Shown in pieces: positions 16,932-25,333 of a stretch of DNA of 64,000 nucleotides (positions are counted from its first letter, which is position 1; every line of letters begins with the position of its first letter). Origin of the DNA: JAZNQN01 sp045590195 (GTDB lineage Bacteria; Bacillota; Clostridia; UMGS1883; UMGS1540); contig JAZNQN010000073.1 in NCBI GenBank assembly GCA_045590195.1, forward strand, positions 1 to 64,000, written 5' to 3'. A model generated the notes under the pieces. That model was not told the DNA's origin and did no database searches. It saw only the letters and a program-made list of their open reading frames with translations. The position numbers and the translations under genes were made by a program.

Positions 16932-16942
16932 TTTCTCTCTTT
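16912..16942. terminator. Bidirectional terminator made from two facing stop codons
   Basis: A perfect 14-bp stem (16912-16925 with 16929-16942) closes a GTT loop. The top base pairs are TCA and TGA, the stop codons of the minus- and plus-strand genes, which pair with each other. T runs follow on both strands. The hairpin is largely inside both coding regions. Confidence 0.9.
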
Positions 16943-18359
16943 CTAATTTAACTGCACATAAAAGTATCCCAAGCACTATAAAAAATGTAAACATAACTCT
17001 CGGGTAAAACCAGATATATTCCGTTGCGGCTGAAAAGCTTATTCCTGCAAATGAGCTTATGGCCGCTATTATTATGCACCTTAAATTTTTATCAGCCTTA
17101 TTAAACGCCGAAAAACCTTTTTTAAGTGACGAAAGCATAAAAGCGAAAAACGCCGCGGCGCCAACAATTCCAAGCTCGGCAAAAATTTGCGTGTAAAGCA
17201 TATGGCTGTGAGCCGGGTTTTGCGCAAAGCGATGAGCATAAGGCACATAGGCTATTCTGAAAGCCTCGCTTCCAAGGCCTACGCCGCAAAGCCAATTATC
17301 ACGCAATAGCGCCCCTGTGCTTTCCCAAAGAAAAATGCGGTATGCACTTGAAGTATCAGAGCCTATTGTTAAAACCCTGTTTACAACGCTTGGGGGCAAA
17401 AACGGAATACAAATAATTCCAAAAACTGCAAGGGGCAAAAGCCATTTCCAGTTATAAAGGGCAATAAATACAATAACCGATATTGCAAAAGAAACGTAGC
17501 AGCCCCTTGTATAAGTAAGCATAAGGGCCAAAATACAAACTGCCGCCACCACCAAAAGCACGGCCTTTTTCCATATTTCTCCGCTTTGCAGAAACAAGGC
17601 CATTGCAAATGGCAAAATTAAAACAATTATTTCGGCAAAGTTATTGGGGTTTTCAACTGTTGAAAAAACTCTGCCTGCCATCCCCTTATTATTTACCACA
17701 TCGGTTAAAAGCTCGTCAACCGAAACGCCTCTGGCATTTTGAACTATGGCATAAATGCTCATAAAAAACAGGGCAATTACCAGCGTCCAAACAAGGTTTA
17801 AAAGAGCTTTTTCGCTATTTATTCCGCTTTCGGCACTTCGCATAAACATAAAAGATGCCACAATAAACAGAAACATTTTAAACCCGTCGCCTTTATCGGG
17901 GGTTATAAAAATTCCGCCGATTGCGCTTATAAGAAAAAGCACGGCGTAAAGCGAAACTCTTTTAAAAGAATAACCCTCATCAGAAAAAAGGAGTGCCAAA
18001 AACAATATAAACGAGAGCAAAACGCCGTAAATATTATTCCAATATTCATGGGGCACCAAAAGCATTACAAAGGATATTACGGGAAAAAGATACTTCACTT
18101 CAAAAAAGCGGCCAAAATATGAGCTTTTTACAAGATTTACAAATGCACTTTCCCTGCAAAGGCGGGAAAAGTTACCTGTTGTTTTTTCCTTTAAAGCATA
18201 AAAAGCCGAATTTTTACACTTCTCCCCTGAAAACGAAGGCCTCATTACAAAAGAATAAATTCCGCCTTTTTTAAAGGCATTTCCAAGGAGCGTGGCCATA
18301 CTGAGTATTTTATTGTAAAAGAGCGAATTTTTTATATGTGCAATAATTTTTGAAAGCAC
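16923..18359 (-). CDS. O-antigen-ligase-like membrane protein
   Basis: The 478-residue protein has about ten to twelve membrane helices, and a large loop with the Wzy/WaaL-type segment near residues 350-390 (IFLWESTGALLRDNWLCGVG, then AHSHMLYTQIFAELG). Such proteins join or polymerise polyprenol-linked glycans at the outer face of the membrane. The first 100 residues are a cytoplasmic or amphipathic extension, longer than in many family members. It follows the DUF4330 gene by 11 bases under the promoter at 18873-18901. In a Gram-positive cell the acceptor would be a wall or capsule glycan; the target is not known. Confidence 0.8.
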   Translation of the reverse strand: MLSKIIAHIKNSLFYNKILSMATLLGNAFKKGGIYSFVMRPSFSGEKCKNSAFYALKEKTTGNFSRLCRESAFVNLVKSSYFGRFFEVKYLFPVISFVMLLVPHEYWNNIYGVLLSFILFLALLFSDEGYSFKRVSLYAVLFLISAIGGIFITPDKGDGFKMFLFIVASFMFMRSAESGINSEKALLNLVWTLVIALFFMSIYAIVQNARGVSVDELLTDVVNNKGMAGRVFSTVENPNNFAEIIVLILPFAMALFLQSGEIWKKAVLLVVAAVCILALMLTYTRGCYVSFAISVIVFIALYNWKWLLPLAVFGIICIPFLPPSVVNRVLTIGSDTSSAYRIFLWESTGALLRDNWLCGVGLGSEAFRIAYVPYAHRFAQNPAHSHMLYTQIFAELGIVGAAAFFAFMLSSLKKGFSAFNKADKNLRCIIIAAISSFAGISFSAATEYIWFYPRVMFTFFIVLGILLCAVKLEREKSN

Positions 18360-18370
18360 ACTATTCCCCC

Positions 18371-18838
18371 TTATTTAAGTTTAATTTCTGAAACTTTTCC
18401 AACCATTTTTGCATTTCCTGCATAAAGAGTTACGCTATGGCCAACGGCGTATTTAATACTGTCGGCTATAATTCCGTGTTCAAATTCTGTTGCCTCAACA
18501 TAGCTTGTAATTAAAACGCTTTTGTAGCCTTCTTTTGCCGATTTAACTATGTTCCCCTCTGCATCGGCGCTGTAAACCGCCGCATCGCCTACTTCAACTG
18601 CAGTTATTGTTCCAAGAAAAACTTTTTTTGTTTCATCTTCCACGCTGTCGCCAACCTTTACTATATCGGCCGCAAAGGCGGGAACTTCTTCGCAGTAAAA
18701 GCTTACCGAATATGTTTCAGGCTCGGCAGCTGCATTATCGCTTTTGCCAAAAAACTTAATTCCTACAAAAGCCACAACTGCCAGAATTACCAGAAGAATA
18801 ATTGCATCAACAATGTTAAATTTAATTTTTTTATCCAA
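18371..18838 (-). CDS. DUF4330-family membrane-anchored protein
   Basis: The 155-residue protein has an N-terminal membrane helix (about 10-30) after the basic segment MDKKIKFNIVD, and a beta-rich outer domain with VGDSVEDETKKVFLGTITAV and a terminal KMVGKVSEIKLK. This layout matches DUF4330 proteins, which occur in Firmicutes and cyanobacteria next to O-antigen polymerase genes. Function is unknown. It is the first gene after the promoter at 18873-18901, and the pairing with the ligase-like gene suggests a common role in extracellular glycan assembly. Confidence 0.8.
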   Translation of the reverse strand: MDKKIKFNIVDAIILLVILAVVAFVGIKFFGKSDNAAAEPETYSVSFYCEEVPAFAADIVKVGDSVEDETKKVFLGTITAVEVGDAAVYSADAEGNIVKSAKEGYKSVLITSYVEATEFEHGIIADSIKYAVGHSVTLYAGNAKMVGKVSEIKLK

Positions 18839-18872
18839 AACAATTGCCTCGCTTTCTTTTCTTGTTTTCTAA

Positions 18873-18901
18873 ATTATAACATTTGCAAAGGCTTTAGTCA
18901 A
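18873..18901 (-). promoter_or_regulatory. Sigma-A promoter for the DUF4330/ligase operon
   Basis: Minus strand TTGACT (18896-18901), 17-base spacer, TATAAT (18873-18878) with an extended -10 TG. Divergent from the promoter at 18932. Confidence 0.85.
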
Positions 18902-18931
18902 TATTTTATCGTTTAAATAAATTAAAAGCGA

Positions 18932-18960
18932 TTGACAAAAAAAGCCCCTTATTCTATAAT
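18932..18960 (+). promoter_or_regulatory. Perfect-consensus sigma-A promoter for the GH20 gene
   Basis: TTGACA (18932-18937), 17-base spacer, TATAAT (18955-18960), 29 bases before the ATG at 18990. No operator-like inverted repeat is evident. Confidence 0.92.
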
Positions 18961-18989
18961 TTAGGTAGTATTTTTTAAAGGAGAATATT

Positions 18990-21131
18990 ATGTTTAACTT
19001 ACAAAAGGCAATAATTCCAACACCACAAAGTGTTACAGATTTTGGCAAAACCGTTAAAATAGGCGAAATTTCAAAGCCTGATTTTAAATTTACATATGTT
19101 GGCGAAGGCGAAGTTTTTGAAAGCGCCGTGTCGATTATGGAAAATGTTTTTTCCGAAAAAGCGGCGGCAATTAAGCCTTGCGGCAAATATGAAATTACCC
19201 TTGAAATTTGCCCTATTCCTGAGCTTTCGGGCAAAGCTGAGGGCTATGTAATTGAAATTGGAGAAAATAAAGCTACCCTTTCAGCATGTGATGCGGCAGG
19301 CGCTTATTATGCGGCGGCAACCTTTGAACAGATTTTGCACACCGACGGCAAAGATGTTCTTCTCCCTGTATGTAAAATTATTGACTACCCTCGTTTTGAA
19401 AGCCGCGGCCACTTTATGGAATGCCGCTACGGAAGCGACTTTTTAACCTTTGATGACTGGAAAAAAGGCATAGATTACCTTTCAAAAATGAAAATCAACC
19501 GTATTGTTTACGGGCTTTACGGCTGCTGGGGCAAGCAGTACGACAATAATTTCTCGGAATATCTTTATATTCCCTTTAAAAAACACCCCCAGCTTAAAAC
19601 CCCAAGAAACATAAAATATTACTCTGCTAAAAATGACAAAATTATATACAAAAAAGATGTTTTGCCTACAATGTTTGAAGACAATTATTTCGGCAAGCTT
19701 ATAAAGTATGGCAAATCGAGAAATGTTGAGGTTATTCCGCTTTTTAACAGCCTTGGCCACAATACTCTTATCCCCCGTATGTTCCCCGAAATTTCGGCAG
19801 TTGGAGAAGATGGCAAAAACACAGGCCTTGGTTTTTGTACAAACAACCCAAAAACTTACGAGGTTATGTTCTCCCTTTACGATGAAATTATTGATACATA
19901 TCTTACGCCAAACGGCATAAAATCCTTCCATATCGGCCTTGACGAGGTTTGGCCACTGGCAGGTGTTGATAAAAACGACGAGAGAAAAATTATAGAGCCT
20001 TTCTGCAAATGCGAAAAATGCCGTGGCAGAAATTATGGCGAGCTTATGATACAATATGTTATAAAAATTGCGAAGCATATGAAGGAAAAAGGCATTGAAA
20101 ACCTTTACATTTACCACGATATGTTCCTCTCACGCGGAGTTTTAACAAAAGAAACTGCCGAACTTTTCAAGCGCGAAGGCGTTTACGATATGATTGTTGT
20201 CGACTGGTGGAGCTACGATATGCCCGGCAAAAACTTTAATAATAATGAAGATAGTGTAAATTCATATTTCAGAAGTGTTGGCAAAGCTATTACAGGCTAT
20301 TTTCACTGGGATTTACCAACTCAGATGAGCCCGAATATTTATACAATTACTGATATTTCCGAAAAAAATAACTTTGAAGGCGTTATAGCTTACAGTTCGT
20401 TTGAATACTGCTACGACTTAAATTACCGCGTGTTTGCCGAAAATGCATGGCGTGGCGGCGAGGCGGCAGATTTAAAGGAGCTTACCGAAAGATATGCCGC
20501 ATCCTTCTTCCCCGAAAATACGCAAGGCGCTTTAAAAGCACTCTTAACTGCTCTCGATTTTACCCTTGGCAGATATTCACGTACAAATCATCTTATATCA
20601 CGCTTTGTATTTTATGCTTATTGTATGTTTCGGGCTGATACGGAATATCCTCACGATTACCCTGCAAAGGCTTACCGCCTTCTCCGTGATGAAGAGGATA
20701 AATATCTTCCTTATCTTAAAGCCACATATAACAAAGCATTGTCTTCTTATGAGTTTTTCAGCAAAAACACATTGTCGGAAACAGGCAAAATCTGGGAGCT
20801 TATTTCTCTTCAGTATTTGTCGCAAGCTGATGAATATTTAACCATTTACAGCTGTAACAACCTTTATAACAAGGGCACAATTGACGAAAACCACTTTATT
20901 TCAGAGCTTAACCGCCTTATTGAAAACCGCAAAAAAACAATTGCACTTTGCGAGGGGGTTCGTATAGAGGCAAACCAGTATACATGCATAAGAAATATGA
21001 CTATCGACCTGCAGGCAATAACTGATTTGCGCGACTACATGAAAGCCGAAGTTAAAAAAGGCAAAAAGCCCGAGGTTAACATTTTTGAATTTGGCAAATA
21101 CTTAAGTGATTTGTCCTGGTTTTTAAGATAA
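18990..21131 (+). CDS. Glycoside hydrolase family 20 beta-N-acetylhexosaminidase-like
   Basis: The 713-residue protein has an N-terminal GH20b-type domain (about 1-130), then the TIM barrel with the catalytic pair D318-E319 in HIGLDEVW, preceded by a conserved PLFNSLGHN loop. A Cys-rich segment (CKCEKCRGR, about 335-345) and a helical C-terminal domain of about 250 residues follow. Family 20 enzymes cleave terminal GlcNAc or GalNAc by substrate-assisted catalysis. No signal peptide is seen, so it is probably intracellular and acts on imported amino-sugar oligosaccharides. A consensus promoter drives it, and hairpins follow it. The neighbouring ROK regulator also fits amino-sugar use. Confidence 0.85.
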   Translation: MFNLQKAIIPTPQSVTDFGKTVKIGEISKPDFKFTYVGEGEVFESAVSIMENVFSEKAAAIKPCGKYEITLEICPIPELSGKAEGYVIEIGENKATLSACDAAGAYYAAATFEQILHTDGKDVLLPVCKIIDYPRFESRGHFMECRYGSDFLTFDDWKKGIDYLSKMKINRIVYGLYGCWGKQYDNNFSEYLYIPFKKHPQLKTPRNIKYYSAKNDKIIYKKDVLPTMFEDNYFGKLIKYGKSRNVEVIPLFNSLGHNTLIPRMFPEISAVGEDGKNTGLGFCTNNPKTYEVMFSLYDEIIDTYLTPNGIKSFHIGLDEVWPLAGVDKNDERKIIEPFCKCEKCRGRNYGELMIQYVIKIAKHMKEKGIENLYIYHDMFLSRGVLTKETAELFKREGVYDMIVVDWWSYDMPGKNFNNNEDSVNSYFRSVGKAITGYFHWDLPTQMSPNIYTITDISEKNNFEGVIAYSSFEYCYDLNYRVFAENAWRGGEAADLKELTERYAASFFPENTQGALKALLTALDFTLGRYSRTNHLISRFVFYAYCMFRADTEYPHDYPAKAYRLLRDEEDKYLPYLKATYNKALSSYEFFSKNTLSETGKIWELISLQYLSQADEYLTIYSCNNLYNKGTIDENHFISELNRLIENRKKTIALCEGVRIEANQYTCIRNMTIDLQAITDLRDYMKAEVKKGKKPEVNIFEFGKYLSDLSWFLR

Positions 21132-21238
21132 AAAAGTCGCCTACGGCAACTAACATTCGCTTCGCTCACATTTTCAAAGGTAGACTTTTATGATATTCGT
21201 CATTACAACTTAAAAGTTGTAATTTCCTACATATTAAA

Positions 21239-21262
21239 AAAAGCTCCCGCAGGGGAGCTTTT
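21239..21262 (+). terminator. Rho-independent terminator after the GH20 gene
   Basis: 10-bp stem (AAAAGCTCCC with its complement) around GCAG, followed by TTATT. Upstream, 21134-21223 holds further weak pairings (AAAAGTC near 21134 with GACTTTT near 21185; TTACAACTT with AAGTTGTAA at 21203-21222) and no gene. Confidence 0.85.
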
Positions 21263-21350
21263 ATTACATTCAATTTAACCAAACCAAAAGCCTTTTCTTT
21301 GTGCCTTTTGCCATATTTAATTTATTTATCCCTTAAATAAATTGATTATA

Positions 21351-21379
21351 TTGACTTAAAGAGCAAAATGTAGTATAAT
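21351..21379 (+). promoter_or_regulatory. Sigma-A promoter of the ROK regulator
   Basis: TTGACT (21351-21356), 17-base spacer, TATAAT (21374-21379), 40 bases before the TTG start. Confidence 0.88.
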
Positions 21380-21381
21380 GA

Positions 21382-21404
21382 ATTAGTAAAGTCATTGGAC
21401 TAAT
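21382..21404 (+). promoter_or_regulatory. Probable ROK operator overlapping the transcription start
   Basis: Inverted repeat ATTAGT (21382-21387), 11 bases, ACTAAT (21399-21404). The TTAGT...ACTAA arms resemble known XylR/ROK operators. Its place directly after the -10 box implies negative autoregulation by the downstream gene. Confidence 0.6.
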
Positions 21405-21418
21405 TGGGAGGTATCGGA

Positions 21419-22555
21419 TTGGAAAAAGCTATAAACAGCCAGCAAATCATTAAAGAAAGCCATTTAAAGCTTGTTTTTTCCCTTGTTTCTGAAAACGAAG
21501 GTATTTCCAGAGCCGATATTAAAAAAATAACAAAGCTCAGCGCCACAACTGTTTCCACCCTTGCCGACGAGCTTATTGCATCGGGCAAAATAATTGAAAC
21601 AGGCGCTAAAAACACAGGCTCAAGCGGCAGAAGGGCAATTTCTCTCTCGGTAAACCCGAGAGGCGGTTATTTTGCAGTTGTAACCGTTTCGGGCAGGCAT
21701 TTTCGCCTTCGCCTTTTCAGCCTTTGCTTTGAAGAAATATTTTACGAGAAAGTAAAATATGATGCATCTCTCCCGCTTTCAAGTTCGCTGACTGCATTTT
21801 TAAAAGAAAATGTTTTGGCAGATGGCTATGGTCAGCTACTTGGCATTGCTGTTGGCGCTCCTGCCATTGTTGACGAAAATTTTAACATTGTTTCATCAAC
21901 TGTACTTGATATAAAGGAAAACGATTTTGTTTATAAGGAAATAAAATCTGCTTTTCCAACTGCCGAGGTTGTAATTTGCAACAACTCTTCACTACTTGCC
22001 TATGCAGAAAAGGAATTTGGCGACAAAAGTGCACGTTGTCTTGTTTCTGTTGATATAAGCGACGGTGTTGGTGCGGCGGCCGTAATTGAAGGTGTACCCT
22101 TCAAAGGCAGTAGCGGAATGGCACTTGAATTTGGCCATTTAAGTATCGACATTAAAGGCGAAAAATGCCGTTGCGGCTCAAGAGGTTGCATTGAAACTGT
22201 TGCAAACAAATTTGCAATACTCAAAAAATGCCAGGATATTTTGAAAAAAGAAATTCTTTTTGAGGAAATTGCCGATTTCGCGAAAGAAAATGGCGAAATT
22301 CGCGAGCATTTAAACTATGTAGCCTATGCCCTTTCCTTTGCAATTAACAACCTTATAAATATTATGGACCCTGATGCAGTTATAATCTGCGGCGACATAA
22401 TTGCTTTGGGAGAAGATTTTTTAAACCTTATCAGAGATAATCTTAAAGAAATTGCTCTACTTGGCAAAATTGTTCCCATTTCATACTCGTCACTTGGCGA
22501 AAAAGCTGAATTTAAAGGCGGCGCAAAATATGTTTTTGACTGTCTTTTTAGATAA
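21419..22555 (+). CDS. ROK-family transcriptional repressor (NagC/XylR type)
   Basis: The start at TTG 21419 is preferred because GGGAGG lies seven bases ahead, giving 378 residues. An N-terminal winged helix (about 10-65, with SRADIKKITKLSATTVSTLADEL-type recognition helix) is followed by a ROK sugar-kinase-like domain with the zinc motif CRCGSRGCIE near residue 250. The domain has the ROK fold, but I could not confirm sugar phosphorylation residues. Such proteins bind a sugar or sugar phosphate and release DNA. It is preceded by its own promoter and a likely operator, and followed after 29 bases by the DegT gene, so it probably controls that operon. Confidence 0.85.
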   Translation: MEKAINSQQIIKESHLKLVFSLVSENEGISRADIKKITKLSATTVSTLADELIASGKIIETGAKNTGSSGRRAISLSVNPRGGYFAVVTVSGRHFRLRLFSLCFEEIFYEKVKYDASLPLSSSLTAFLKENVLADGYGQLLGIAVGAPAIVDENFNIVSSTVLDIKENDFVYKEIKSAFPTAEVVICNNSSLLAYAEKEFGDKSARCLVSVDISDGVGAAAVIEGVPFKGSSGMALEFGHLSIDIKGEKCRCGSRGCIETVANKFAILKKCQDILKKEILFEEIADFAKENGEIREHLNYVAYALSFAINNLINIMDPDAVIICGDIIALGEDFLNLIRDNLKEIALLGKIVPISYSSLGEKAEFKGGAKYVFDCLFR

Positions 22556-22584
22556 AAAATTAAAACCGAAAGGAAGATTTTATT

Positions 22585-23856
22585 ATGGCAGAAAAAGAAA
22601 TCGTAATGAACGGTGCCGGCATTGAAGAAATTGGTTTTCCAATGTGGCCACAGTTCAACCCTGACACACTCGAGGATATTCTCGAACCAATCAAAAATGG
22701 TAAAGTAAACTACTGGACAGGTCCTAAAGGTATGGAATTTGAAGAAGCCTGGAGACAGTGGATTGGCGCTAAAATGGCAATCTCTTGTACAAATGGTACT
22801 GCTGCTCTTCACATTGCCCTTGCAGCACTTAACATTGGCCCTGGCGATGAAGTTATCGTTCCTTCATATTCATTTATCGCATCATCTTTCTCAGTTGTTC
22901 AGGCAGGTGCTATTCCTGTTTTCGCTGATGTAACAGATGACCACACTCTCGACCCGGCTTGTATCGAAGCTTTAATTACTGAAAGAACAAAAGCAATTAT
23001 CGTTGTTCATCTTTACGGCGTTGTTGCTGATATGGGCCCAATTCTTGAGATTGCTAAAAAACACAACCTTAAAGTTGTTGAAGACTGTGCACAGTGCTTC
23101 GGCGGCGAATACAAAGGCACAAAAGCCGGCCTTATCGGTGATGTTGGATGCTTTAGCTTCTGCCAGAGCAAACACTTCACAACAGGCGGCGAAGGCGGTA
23201 TGGTTGTAACAAACGACGAAGAAGTTGGTTGGGAATGCCGTTCATTCCGTGACCACGGTTACGATGTAAAGACAAGAATGAATATGCTTGCTTTGGAAGA
23301 AAAACTACCTTACATCCACAGAAGAGTTGGTTTTAACTACCGTATGACAGAAATCCAGTCAATCATCGGTCTTAACGAGCTTAAGAGATTTGATAACTGG
23401 AACCTTGCTCGTCGTTTTAAATATGCTAAAATGTATGACGAAGCATTTACAGGCCTTAAAGGTATTAAAAAGCTCCCTGTTAACACCGAAGAAAGAAAAT
23501 GTTCTTACTGGTGGTACCCAATGCTCGTAGACCTTTCAGTTCTCGATTGCGATGCTCCTGCTATCGTAAAAGAACTCGGTGCTGCCGGTATTCCTTGCTA
23601 CGGTATTCAGTGGCCTGAAGCTTACGAAGAAGCAGCTTACAGAGAACACGGCGGCTTTGGCGAAGCTAAATTCCCATTCGAATCAAAAGAATATGCTGAT
23701 GCAAACAGCGTTGATTATTCAAAAGTATTCTGCAAAAACGCTAACGCACTCCGCTCACAGACTGTTTGCCTCTTCCTCCACCCATCATGGGAAGAAGTAC
23801 ATATTAACAGATGTATCGACGGTTTTAAAGCAGTTCTTGCAAAACACACAAAATAA
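22585..23856 (+). CDS. DegT/DnrJ/EryC1/StrS-family PLP-dependent aminotransferase
   Basis: The 423-residue protein carries the sugar-aminotransferase pattern: SCTNGTAALHIAL, VVEDCAQCFGGEYKG, and the PLP-binding K196 in FCQSKHFTTGGEGG. Later family blocks are GFNYRMTEIQSIIG and a C-terminal LFLHPSW. These enzymes use glutamate to aminate a keto sugar, or act as dehydratases on sugar nucleotides; a related branch makes scyllo-inosamine. The gene is rich in ATC, TAC and CGT codons and looks strongly expressed. It sits directly behind the ROK repressor gene and ahead of a Gfo/Idh oxidoreductase, so a keto-sugar or inositol pathway is plausible. Confidence 0.88.
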   Translation: MAEKEIVMNGAGIEEIGFPMWPQFNPDTLEDILEPIKNGKVNYWTGPKGMEFEEAWRQWIGAKMAISCTNGTAALHIALAALNIGPGDEVIVPSYSFIASSFSVVQAGAIPVFADVTDDHTLDPACIEALITERTKAIIVVHLYGVVADMGPILEIAKKHNLKVVEDCAQCFGGEYKGTKAGLIGDVGCFSFCQSKHFTTGGEGGMVVTNDEEVGWECRSFRDHGYDVKTRMNMLALEEKLPYIHRRVGFNYRMTEIQSIIGLNELKRFDNWNLARRFKYAKMYDEAFTGLKGIKKLPVNTEERKCSYWWYPMLVDLSVLDCDAPAIVKELGAAGIPCYGIQWPEAYEEAAYREHGGFGEAKFPFESKEYADANSVDYSKVFCKNANALRSQTVCLFLHPSWEEVHINRCIDGFKAVLAKHTK

Positions 23857-23861
23857 AACGG

Positions 23862-24150
23862 CGATGTAAAAAAGTCTGGAACGCAAAAAGGCAATACTTT
23901 AGAAGTCTCCCCTATATAAAGTGAGGGGAACCGTCTATTATTACGGCAGATGGATTGTTATGTTGAAAAATCTCTCGATTTTTCTCATAATTTGAGCCTT
24001 TTTGCTACGAACAAACTTCACCTCTCGCTGTATAACATACAGCTTCGGGTATCCCCTGCGGGTTCAGTTTGTCCGTTCCAAACATTTTTCCTATCACCTT
24101 AAAATTCATATGGGTTGTAAAACAAGTTTTTACAACCCATATTAAAAAAT
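23862..24150 (+). repeat. Structured intergenic element, family B, copy 1
   Basis: Fills most of the 367-base gap after the DegT gene. Helices seen: P1 TGGAACG (23877-23883) with CGTTCCA (24074-24080); P2 GCAAAAAGGC (23883-23892) with GCCTTTTTGC (23996-24005); a CCCCT/AGGGG hairpin (23909-23928); GAAAAATC-TCTC-GATTTTTC (23965-23984); the conserved P3 arms ACGAACAAACTTCACCTC (near 24007) and GGGTTCAGTTTGTCCG (near 24061) around GCTGTAT-AAC-ATACAGC; then the terminator-like hairpin. It shares sequence and fold with 44376-44650 and 52470-52856 and contains no reading frame of note. Confidence 0.85.
24108..24142 (+). terminator. Terminator-like hairpin at the end of element B copy 1
   Basis: Perfect 15-bp stem (24108-24122 with 24128-24142) around a five-base loop. 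No clear T run follows (TTAAAAAAT), so termination efficiency on the plus strand is uncertain. Confidence 0.65.
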
Positions 24151-24223
24151 ATAAAGGATTTTAGGGCTTATTGCCGAATTTATTTATTGGATAAATTAAT
24201 TACCTTGTAAAGGAGCAAAAATT

Positions 24224-25273
24224 ATGAGAAAACTTAAATGGGGCGTTATCGGCTGCGGCGGTATCGCAAGAAGAAAAACTATTCCGGGCATGATGCTTGC
24301 AAACAACTTAGAGCTTGTTTCAGTTATGGACTCTGTTTTGCCTGTTGCTGAAGAAGTTAAAGAAGAGTTCGGCGCAAAATATGCTTTCGACAACTACGAA
24401 GCTATTTTAGCTCAGGACGAAATTGAAGCAGTTTACATTGCATCCCCTGTATTTTTCCACAAAGAACAGGCTATTGCAGCTGCAAAAGCTAAAAAACACG
24501 TTTTCCTCGAAAAACCAATGGCAATGACTGTTGAAGATGCAGAGGAAATTAAAAAAGCTTGTGAAGAAAACGGCGTTAAACTTGGCGTTGGCTTCCTTAT
24601 GAGATTCCACGGTTACCACCAGGAAATCAAAAAAATTATTGCTGAAGGCAAAATTGGCGACATCGTTTCAATGCGTGGCCAGTTTACTTGCTGGTATCCT
24701 GACATTGAAGGTGCATGGCGTCAGAAAAAAGCTACTTCAGGCGGCGGTGCCCTCGTTGATATGGGTATCCATGTAATCGACCTTCTTCAGTACCTTTCAG
24801 GCCTTAAAGCAGTAGAGGTTGTTGCTTTTAACCAGACTCAGACCTTTAACTATGAAGTTGACGATTCATCCGGCGTTATTATGAAAATGGACAACGGCTC
24901 AATTGCTTACGTTGATTCAAACTTCAATATTCCTGATGCAGCTTCCGTTGCAAAACTTGAAATTTATGGTACAAAAGGCTCTATCGTAGCATCAGGTACA
25001 CTTGCACAGGCTGAAGTTGGCTCTGTAAACGTACTTATCAGCGACGATTCTCTCGCATACGATGCTAACCAGACAAGAGAAGAAATTGTTCCTCTCTCAC
25101 TTGAAGGAACTCCTCTTGGCAATATGTACACAAAAGAAGTTGAGCAGTTTGGCGATGCAGTTATTAACGATACTGCAGTTCCGGTTGATGCTGATAGCGC
25201 TATCCTCGACCAGAAGGTTGTTGAAGCTGCTTATAAATCAAGCGAAGAAAAGAAATTCGTTAAAATTGTTTAA
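24224..25273 (+). CDS. Gfo/Idh/MocA-family NAD(P)-dependent oxidoreductase
   Basis: The 349-residue protein has a Rossmann NAD site GVIGCGGIA (7-15), the EKPMA signature with K97, and a conserved DMGIHVIDLL segment near 182-191 that provides the catalytic Asp/His pair of the family. Members oxidise sugars, inositols or sugar nucleotides at a ring hydroxyl. Codon use resembles that of the DegT gene, suggesting strong expression of both. The start is supported by AAAGGAG. With the DegT aminotransferase upstream it could supply a keto sugar for amination. A terminator follows at 25287. Confidence 0.88.
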   Translation: MRKLKWGVIGCGGIARRKTIPGMMLANNLELVSVMDSVLPVAEEVKEEFGAKYAFDNYEAILAQDEIEAVYIASPVFFHKEQAIAAAKAKKHVFLEKPMAMTVEDAEEIKKACEENGVKLGVGFLMRFHGYHQEIKKIIAEGKIGDIVSMRGQFTCWYPDIEGAWRQKKATSGGGALVDMGIHVIDLLQYLSGLKAVEVVAFNQTQTFNYEVDDSSGVIMKMDNGSIAYVDSNFNIPDAASVAKLEIYGTKGSIVASGTLAQAEVGSVNVLISDDSLAYDANQTREEIVPLSLEGTPLGNMYTKEVEQFGDAVINDTAVPVDADSAILDQKVVEAAYKSSEEKKFVKIV

Positions 25274-25286
25274 TTAAAACAAACTT

Positions 25287-25314
25287 AAAGCGTAGCAGAT
25301 AACTGCTACGCTTT
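25287..25314 (+). terminator. Rho-independent terminator after the Gfo/Idh gene
   Basis: 12-bp perfect stem (25287-25298 with 25303-25314) around ATAA, then a T-rich run. It also separates the convergent gdhA gene. Confidence 0.9.
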
Positions 25315-25333
25315 TTCTTTACTTATTAGTTTT

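Noticed and set aside
19482..20117. Minus-strand 211-codon frame opposite the GH20 gene
   Set aside because: The plus strand carries the clear GH20 catalytic motif here; the opposite frame has low-complexity Phe/Ile/Val content.
24108..24142. Riboswitch in the leader of the Gfo/Idh gene
   Set aside because: The same fold recurs downstream of unrelated genes (immA, tpiA), so a ligand-specific leader is unlikely; it is treated as a repeat element.
23862..24150. Integron attC site for the structured element
   Set aside because: The GTTRRRY/RYYYAAC core pattern is not met (GTTCAGT, GTTTGTC) and no integrase is present.
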